A DNA stretch of 10,405 bases from Phycisphaerae bacterium (GTDB taxonomy: Bacteria > Planctomycetota > Phycisphaerae > JAJVII01): positions 1-10,405 of the forward strand of contig JAQTVL010000102.1 of NCBI GenBank assembly GCA_028706835.1, read 5' to 3'. Position numbers and translations under genes: made by a program. The number at the start of each line of letters is the position of its first letter. Within the stretch, counting starts at the first letter, position 1. Shown in pieces: positions 6,040-10,405 of this stretch. The notes beneath the pieces were generated by a model. It did no database searches, was not told where the DNA came from, and was given only the letters and a program-made list of their open reading frames with translations.

Positions 6040-6858
6040 ATGGCCAAGGTTCTCTCATGCAGCGAGGTCTGGGGCGGTGGGGCCGCCATCGACACCGACT
6101 TCAAGGTGCCGGGCATGGAGGGGGCGTTATTCAGCCGCCCGGCCGACGGCCTGTCCGGCGGTGACATCTACCTGGTCAGCAACTGCAACATGGGCCAGGT
6201 CTTCAAGGTCGTGCTGGCGGACGTGGCCGGCCACGGCGACGACGTGGCGCAGATCGGGCAGATGCTGGCTGAACTGCTGCGGGCGAACGTGTCCGAGCGC
6301 GACAACCATACGTTTCTGAGCCAGCTCAACGCGCAGTTCGAGCTGAGCGCCCGCGACGGGTCGGTCTTCGCCACGCTGGCCTGCGCGACCTACTTTACGC
6401 GAACGCAGGAATTCTGCTTCGCCTACGCCGGGCATCCGCAGATCATCCTCGGCCGGGGCGGCACGTTCGAGCCGCTGGCCCTGACACCGCAGCCGGGAAT
6501 CACCAACGTGCCGATCGGCATCGAATCGACGGCGGATTTCCACCAGGGCTGCCTCAAGCTCCAGGTTGGCGACAGCCTGCTGCTCTACACCGACGGCCTG
6601 ATCGAAGCCCGCAACGAGACCGGCCAGCAGTATGGCCTGCCGCGGATGCTGGCGGACCTGCGTCACCTGGCGCCCCAGTCGCCCATGTCGCTGAAGAACG
6701 GGCTGCTGACTCGTCTGACGGATTTCGTCTCGCCCCGGGGGCTGGACCAGGACGACATTACGCTGATCGCGGTTCGGCTGACGGACGTGCCCGCCCCGCC
6801 GGTGGTGAAGATGGCGCCGGAGCTGGAGAAGCTGATGAAGGACGCGAAGGGGAAATGA
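6040..6858 (+). CDS. PP2C/SpoIIE-type serine/threonine phosphatase (RsbU-like catalytic domain)
   Basis: This 272-residue cytoplasmic protein is almost entirely a PPM phosphatase domain of the SpoIIE/RsbU type, which typically dephosphorylates anti-anti-sigma (STAS) proteins in partner-switching pathways. Visible motifs are FSRPADGLSGGDIYLVS (31-47, Asp42), DVAGHGDDVA (61-70, Asp61), FAYAGHP (127-133), LLLYTDGLIEARN (180-192, Asp185) and LDQDDITLIAV (235-245, Asp238/239). These supply the metal-binding aspartates. No receiver, PAS, GAF or HAMP domain precedes the catalytic domain, so regulation must come from partners. The frame stays open back to 5953 inside the ferredoxin terminator. The ATG at 6040 is preferred because family similarity begins soon after it, although it lacks a clear ribosome binding site. 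No kinase or STAS gene is in the window. Confidence 0.93.
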   Translation: MAKVLSCSEVWGGGAAIDTDFKVPGMEGALFSRPADGLSGGDIYLVSNCNMGQVFKVVLADVAGHGDDVAQIGQMLAELLRANVSERDNHTFLSQLNAQFELSARDGSVFATLACATYFTRTQEFCFAYAGHPQIILGRGGTFEPLALTPQPGITNVPIGIESTADFHQGCLKLQVGDSLLLYTDGLIEARNETGQQYGLPRMLADLRHLAPQSPMSLKNGLLTRLTDFVSPRGLDQDDITLIAVRLTDVPAPPVVKMAPELEKLMKDAKGK

Positions 6859-6916
6859 TCGGCGTGTCAAAGGAATGCGATTGCCGCGAAGCAAAAAAAG
6901 AGAGAACGAATGTCCT

Positions 6917-7009
6917 CTTGTGGAGTGCGGTAGCACAGCTACCGCTTTGGCTCGGCAGTAGCGGTTAGTCGCCGCCCACAGCGGTAGCTGCGCTACCGCA
7001 CTTCACAAA
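6917..7009. repeat. REP/BIME-like inverted-repeat element, copy 2 of 3
   Basis: Arms at 6917-6948 and 6978-7009 flank a 29-base loop, the same 32-29-32 layout as copy 1. The arms differ from perfect complementarity at a few positions, including an A/C pair in the left inner loop and a G/T pair in the outer stem. Both inner GCGGTAGC/GCTACCGC hairpins remain intact. It begins 58 bases after the phosphatase stop. Confidence 0.88.
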
Positions 7010-7176
7010 CTGCCAAGAGAAGAGAAGGCAGGGCTGATGTCGTGGCTCGATCGGCCCGAAACCCCTTGTGGGACGGGGGGTTAGGATACGATAGAGCAAT
7101 GCCGCAAGGCGTGTTCCGGGAAGAAATTGCCCGGCTGATGCAACTACTTATAGGGACATGCGTTTAGCTACGTGAT
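7010..7176 (+). other. Leader region of the pilus ATPase gene
   Basis: The stretch holds a CTGCC/GGCAG inverted pair (7010-7031), the second copy of the 28-nt hairpin (7055-7082), and a weak promoter-like TTGTGG (7066-7071) and TACGAT (7087-7092) with a short 15-base spacer. A 22-codon open frame at 7099-7167 has no convincing ribosome binding site. No purine-rich sequence precedes the ATG at 7177. Confidence 0.35.
7055..7082. repeat. 28-nt hairpin repeat, copy B
   Basis: It matches copy A (4019-4046) at every fixed position of CCCGAAACCCC-N10-GGGGGTT, with unrelated central bases (TTGTGGGACG here). It lies in the leader of the pilus ATPase gene and overlaps its weak promoter candidate. Confidence 0.55.
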
Positions 7177-8865
7177 ATGAGCATCGGCGAATTACTTATC
7201 GAACGGGGGATCATCACCGCGGAGCAACTGTCCGAGGCGGAGGCCGTTCAGCGGCGACAGGGCTCGCGGCTGGATCGCGTCCTGCTGGAGATGGGCTACG
7301 TCGACGAGACGACGCTTCTGAGGGCGCTGGGCGAGCAGTTGTCGATCCCCTTCGTGGACCTCTCGGCTGAGCAGATCGACATGGCGGTCCTGCGTTCGAT
7401 GCCTGCCAAACTGGTGCATCGCCGCGGGCTGCTGCCGCTGAGCAAGACCAACGGCACGTTGCGGATTGCGACCAGCGATCCGTTCGACGTCTACGCGCTG
7501 GACGAGTTGCGGATGCTGATGGGCTGCCACATCGAGCCGGTGTTGGCCAGCCGGGCCGAGATTGACAAGATCATCAAGGCCCACTTCGGCGTCGGCGGGG
7601 AGACCATCGAGACGCTGATCGACGACCAGACGGCGTCGGCCGACGACGGCTTGGAGGTCCTGACGCAGATTGGCGACGAGGACAAGAACCTCATCGAGGA
7701 GGCCCAGGAGGCCTCCGTCGTCCGGCTGGTCAACGAGATCATGGTCGAGGCGATCAACCAGCGGGCCAGCGACATTCACGTCGAGCCGTACGAGGGCGAA
7801 CTCCAGGTGCGCTACCGCGTCGACGGCGTGCTGCACCAGGCCAACGTCCCGCCGCAGATTCAACGGTTCCAGTCCGCGATCATCAGCCGCATCAAGATCA
7901 TGGCCGGTCTGAACATCGCCGAGAAGCGGTTGCCGCAGGACGGCCGCATCAAGGTCCGGCTGACCGGCCGGGAGATTGACATCCGCGTATCCGTCATCCC
8001 GATGCTGTTCGGCGAAGGCGTCGTGATGCGTATCCTGGACAAGAAGTCACTGCTGCTGGACCTGCGCAGCCTGGGGATGGCGGAGGACACCTACGCGCTG
8101 TTCGAGCGGATCATCACCGCGCCGCACGGCATCCTGCTGGTGACCGGCCCGACCGGGTCGGGCAAGACGACCACGCTCTACGCCGCGCTGTCGGAGGTGG
8201 TGAACGAGGAGATCAAGGTCATCACCGTCGAGGACCCGGTCGAGTATCACCTCGTGGGCGTCAACCAGATCCAGGTGATGCCAAAGGTCGGCCTGACGTT
8301 CGCCCGCGGGCTGCGGTCGATCCTGCGGCACGACCCCGACGTGGTCATGGTCGGCGAAATCCGCGATTTCGAGACGGCGGAGAGCGCCGTCCAGGCGGCT
8401 CTCACCGGCCACATGGTCTACTCCACGCTGCACACCAACGACGCCCCCAGTGCCACCACGCGGCTGCTCGACATGGGCGTCGAGCCGTTCCTGGTCACCA
8501 GCACGCTCCAGGGCGTTTTGGCCCAGCGGCTGGTTCGGCGGATTTGCCTGGAGTGCAAAGAGGCCTACACCCCGGACTCGCTGCCCGACGACTGCCCCCC
8601 GCCGCCGAACGGGATCATCTATCGCGGCAAAGGGTGCAAGGCCTGCCGCAACACAGGCTATCGAGGCCGGCTCGGCGTGTACGAACTGTTCGCCCTCAGT
8701 GACCCGATCCGCGAACTGATCCTCCAGCGCAAGAGCTCGGGCATCATCGCCCAGCAGGCGATCAAGGAAGGCATGGTCACGATCCGGCGAGACGGCTGGC
8801 GGAAGGTGCTGGCCGGCCAGACCACCCCGGAAGAAGTCGCCCGCGTCTCCCAGAGCGTGGGATGA
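7177..8865 (+). CDS. Type IV pilus / type II secretion assembly ATPase (PilB/GspE family)
   Basis: This 562-residue cytoplasmic hexameric ATPase powers pilin or pseudopilin polymerisation. The N-terminal MshEN-like region (about 1-160) starts with MSIGELLIERGIITAEQL, and the typical LGEQLSIPFVDL lies at 51-62. The catalytic part carries Walker A GPTGSGKT (324-331), the Asp-box region around VEDPVEYHL, Walker B-type VVMVGEIRD (389-397) and the His-box GHMVYSTLHTNDAP. The zinc-binding tetracysteine is CLEC (457-460) and CKAC (487-490), and YRGRLGVYELF follows. All catalytic motifs and the usual 550-580 length are present, and the tetracysteine points to an assembly ATPase rather than a PilT retraction ATPase. 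PilB, GspE and MshE cannot be separated on motifs alone. The platform-protein gene follows after 99 bases. Confidence 0.95.
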   Translation: MSIGELLIERGIITAEQLSEAEAVQRRQGSRLDRVLLEMGYVDETTLLRALGEQLSIPFVDLSAEQIDMAVLRSMPAKLVHRRGLLPLSKTNGTLRIATSDPFDVYALDELRMLMGCHIEPVLASRAEIDKIIKAHFGVGGETIETLIDDQTASADDGLEVLTQIGDEDKNLIEEAQEASVVRLVNEIMVEAINQRASDIHVEPYEGELQVRYRVDGVLHQANVPPQIQRFQSAIISRIKIMAGLNIAEKRLPQDGRIKVRLTGREIDIRVSVIPMLFGEGVVMRILDKKSLLLDLRSLGMAEDTYALFERIITAPHGILLVTGPTGSGKTTTLYAALSEVVNEEIKVITVEDPVEYHLVGVNQIQVMPKVGLTFARGLRSILRHDPDVVMVGEIRDFETAESAVQAALTGHMVYSTLHTNDAPSATTRLLDMGVEPFLVTSTLQGVLAQRLVRRICLECKEAYTPDSLPDDCPPPPNGIIYRGKGCKACRNTGYRGRLGVYELFALSDPIRELILQRKSSGIIAQQAIKEGMVTIRRDGWRKVLAGQTTPEEVARVSQSVG

Positions 8866-8874
8866 AAGTAGTAG

Positions 8875-8957
8875 TCAGTGACCAGTGGTCAGTGGTCAGT
8901 TGAAGACCGCTGGCCATGTTTTTCACTGACCACTGATCACTGATCACTGATCACTGG
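8875..8957 (+). repeat. Heptamer tandem repeats facing each other between the pilus genes
   Basis: The left block (8875-8900) is TCAGTGA, CCAGTGG, TCAGTGG, TCAGT. The right block (8924-8957) is CACTGAC, three copies of CACTGAT, then CACTGG. The blocks are inverted relative to each other, so the transcript can form a long hairpin, with some G-U pairs, around a loop of about 23 bases. It fills the space between gspE and gspF and ends seven bases before the gspF start. The pattern resembles the short tandem heptamer repeats (STRR) described in cyanobacteria. The only T-run, TTTTTC, is in the loop rather than after the stem, so it is not a classic terminator. Confidence 0.8.
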
Positions 8958-8964
8958 TTTTCCT

Positions 8965-10182
8965 ATGGCAACCTTCTCCTATCAGGCTCGCGACGCCGCT
9001 GGCAATGCCATCAGCGGCACGCTCACGGCTGACAACCAGCAGGCGGCGCTGCGCGAACTGGACCAGCGGTCGCTGCTGCCGATCGACGTTCGCCCGACAG
9101 GGGAGGCGGTCGCCGCCGCGGGCGGGTTCCGGCTGTCGCGCCACGTCGTCTCCACGCGCAAGCTGTCGATGATCTACTCGCAGATGGCGGACCTGCTTAA
9201 CGCCGGCGTACCCATCCTGCGTACGCTGGAGGTGCTGGTCCGCCAGAACCGCCGCCGGGCGGCGCTCGCCCAGGTGCTCGACGACGTGCGAAGCCAAGTG
9301 GCCGGCGGCCAGTCGCTCGCGGACGCCATGGCCCGGTATCCCAAGGTCTTCCCCGAGTTGCACACCGCGATGGTGCGGGCCGGCGAGCGCGGCGGGTTCA
9401 TCGAGGACGTGCTCACCCGCTTGGCCCAGTTCACCGAGCGGCAGGACGAGCTTCGCAGCAAGGTCGTCGGATCGATGGCCTACCCGGTGTTCCTGATCTC
9501 GGTCGGCGCGATCATGGTCACGCTGCTGATGATCTTCTTCGTGCCGCGGTTCGCCGAGTTCTTCGACCCGCAGAAAATGGACTTGCCCGCCAGCACGCAG
9601 TTGCTACTGAAGACCTCCAAGTTCATGCAGGCGCACTGGTTTGCCCTGTTCGCCGGCGTGGGGGCCGTGGTCACGCTTTGCTGGGCGGCGGTCAAGAGCG
9701 AGGCCGGCCGGGCCTGGTGGGACCGCCGCAAGTTGAAGCTGCCGCTGTTCGGGCAGATCATCTCGCTGATGGCGGTGGCCCGGTTCTGCCGGATCCTCGG
9801 CACGATGCTGGCCAACGGCGTGCAGATCCTCGTCGCCCTTCGCATCGCCAAGGACTCGATGGGCAACCAGACGCTGGCGGCGATCGTGGAGCAGGCGGTC
9901 GACTCCGTTCGCGCCGGTGAGCCGCTGGCGGTCCCCCTCGGGCGTGATAACTACTTCCCCGCCGATATCCTCGACATGATCGCCGTGGCTGAGCAGTCCA
10001 ACACGCTGGACACGGTGCTGATCAACGTGGCCGACTCCACGGAGCGCCGCCTCGGCCGATCGATCGACACGATGGTCCGCCTGCTCGAACCGGTGCTGCT
10101 GTTGCTGGTGGCAGGCATTGTGTTTGCCATCGCGTTCAGCCTGCTGCTGCCGATCTTCTCGCTGTCGACCTCGGGGGTGTAG
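8965..10182 (+). CDS. Type IV pilus / type II secretion platform protein (PilC/GspF family)
   Basis: This 405-residue inner-membrane protein forms the platform on which the assembly ATPase acts. It opens with the typical FSYQARDAAGNAISGTL (4-20) and contains two GspF domains. The first (about 66-190) includes LLNAGVPILRTLEVL (77-91) and MVRAGERGGFIEDVL (136-150). The second (about 270-393) includes MLANGVQILVALRIA (281-295). Membrane segments lie near 173-193, 224-241 and 372-397, the expected topology. In the second domain the usual GEESG-like turn reads VAEQSNTLD (341-349), a mild departure. Full length for the family. The start matches family N-termini but lacks a ribosome binding site and is preceded by the heptamer repeat array. 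It is probably transcribed together with the upstream ATPase gene. Confidence 0.95.
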   Translation: MATFSYQARDAAGNAISGTLTADNQQAALRELDQRSLLPIDVRPTGEAVAAAGGFRLSRHVVSTRKLSMIYSQMADLLNAGVPILRTLEVLVRQNRRRAALAQVLDDVRSQVAGGQSLADAMARYPKVFPELHTAMVRAGERGGFIEDVLTRLAQFTERQDELRSKVVGSMAYPVFLISVGAIMVTLLMIFFVPRFAEFFDPQKMDLPASTQLLLKTSKFMQAHWFALFAGVGAVVTLCWAAVKSEAGRAWWDRRKLKLPLFGQIISLMAVARFCRILGTMLANGVQILVALRIAKDSMGNQTLAAIVEQAVDSVRAGEPLAVPLGRDNYFPADILDMIAVAEQSNTLDTVLINVADSTERRLGRSIDTMVRLLEPVLLLLVAGIVFAIAFSLLLPIFSLSTSGV

Positions 10183-10203
10183 GAGCCCACGATTTCTTCG
10201 CTG

Positions 10204-10296
10204 TTTGTGGAATGCGGCAGCGCAGCTACCGCTTTGGCGAGCAGTGATGTTCCAACGCCCGCCCAAAGCGGGAGCTGCGCTCCCGCACTCCACAAA
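10204..10296. repeat. REP/BIME-like inverted-repeat element, copy 3 of 3
   Basis: Arms at 10204-10235 and 10265-10296 flank a 29-base loop, again 32-29-32. The right arm has paired changes that turn GCGGTAGC/GCTACCGC into GCGGGAGC/GCTCCCGC, so its inner hairpin stays perfect while it mismatches the left arm. The left inner hairpin has one C/A mismatch. It begins 21 bases after the gspF stop. Confidence 0.88.
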
Positions 10297-10343
10297 AGGA
10301 AATTCCCCATTCCGCATTCCGCATTTCTTCACGGGTTTCCGGC

Positions 10344-10357
10344 GCGGCAAAAGCCGC
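10344..10357 (+). other. Short hairpin downstream of gspF
   Basis: GCGGC-AAAA-GCCGC forms a 5-bp stem, followed by CTGTTT. It could be a weak terminator for the pilus genes, but the stem is short and the T-run poor. Just upstream, ATTCC/GCATT direct repeats (10307-10325) make an AT-richer patch. Confidence 0.3.
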
Positions 10358-10365
10358 CTGTTTAG

Positions 10366-10405
10366 ATGGAAGAAATACTGCGTACGGCGCAACTAATTGG
10401 TTGGG
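10366..10405 (+). CDS. Possible start of a further gene, cut by window edge
   Basis: An ATG opens a frame reading MEEILRTAQLIGW to the end of the window. There are only 13 codons and no good ribosome binding site. The position after the pilus genes makes a further gene plausible, but nothing more can be said. Confidence 0.18.
   Translation, partial: MEEILRTAQLIGW

Noticed and set aside
7099..7167. 22-codon leader peptide before gspE
   Set aside because: No proper ribosome binding site and no regulatory run of codons or following attenuator hairpin. Likely chance.
9604..10392. 262-residue minus-strand open frame
   Set aside because: Antisense to gspF and through REP-like copy 3. No recognisable domain.

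Overview
The window is GC-rich DNA from a bacterium with long leader regions between genes. Several features together suggest a planctomycete, perhaps a member of the Phycisphaerae: a TKFDSDARGG variant of the Ffh G4 motif, secreted proteins rich in TTQP or PAP segments, an ECF sigma factor followed by a membrane protein and an exported protein, and many intergenic palindromic repeats. This placement is an inference from style, not from a phylogenetic marker comparison.

Layout. Bases 1-1273 (minus strand) carry most of ffh, the signal recognition particle GTPase, cut by the window edge close to its C-terminus. Back-to-back promoters separate it from a plus-strand gene (1558-3009) for an exported protein with a signal peptide, a small KDG-type beta domain, TPR-like helices and a DnaJ-type zinc-finger block of four CxxC motifs. 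Next comes a three-gene set: an ECF sigma factor (3339-3986), a single-pass membrane protein that is a plausible anti-sigma factor (4140-4736), and an exported protein whose start overlaps the previous stop (4733-5308), closed by a clear intrinsic terminator. A strong promoter then drives a small [4Fe-4S] ferredoxin (5672-5899), which has its own terminator. A stand-alone PP2C/SpoIIE-type serine phosphatase follows (6040-6858). The last third holds a type IV pilus/type II secretion pair: a PilB/GspE-type ATPase (7177-8865) and a PilC/GspF-type inner-membrane protein (8965-10182).

The spaces between genes are unusually structured. Three elements of identical 93-nt architecture (32-nt arm, 29-nt loop, 32-nt inverted arm) lie downstream of three of the genes. 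They look like paired inverted REP units (BIME-like). There are also two copies of a 28-nt hairpin of form CCCGAAACCCC-N10-GGGGGTT, a (CACTGAT)n heptamer array facing its inverted counterpart between gspE and gspF, a shorter heptamer run before the phosphatase gene, and a cluster of small palindromes before the ferredoxin promoter.

How the genes work together: Ffh delivers membrane and exported proteins co-translationally, while the sigma/membrane protein/exported protein set looks like an envelope-to-transcription signalling unit. The ATPase and platform protein would power a pilus or secretion pseudopilus. The ferredoxin and the phosphatase appear to be separate transcription units. I see no tRNA, rRNA, CRISPR array, transposase or phage gene. 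The most distinctive items are the REP-like elements, the triple repeat in the putative anti-sigma factor, and the exported DnaJ-zinc-finger protein. None of these amounts to a demonstrated new system.
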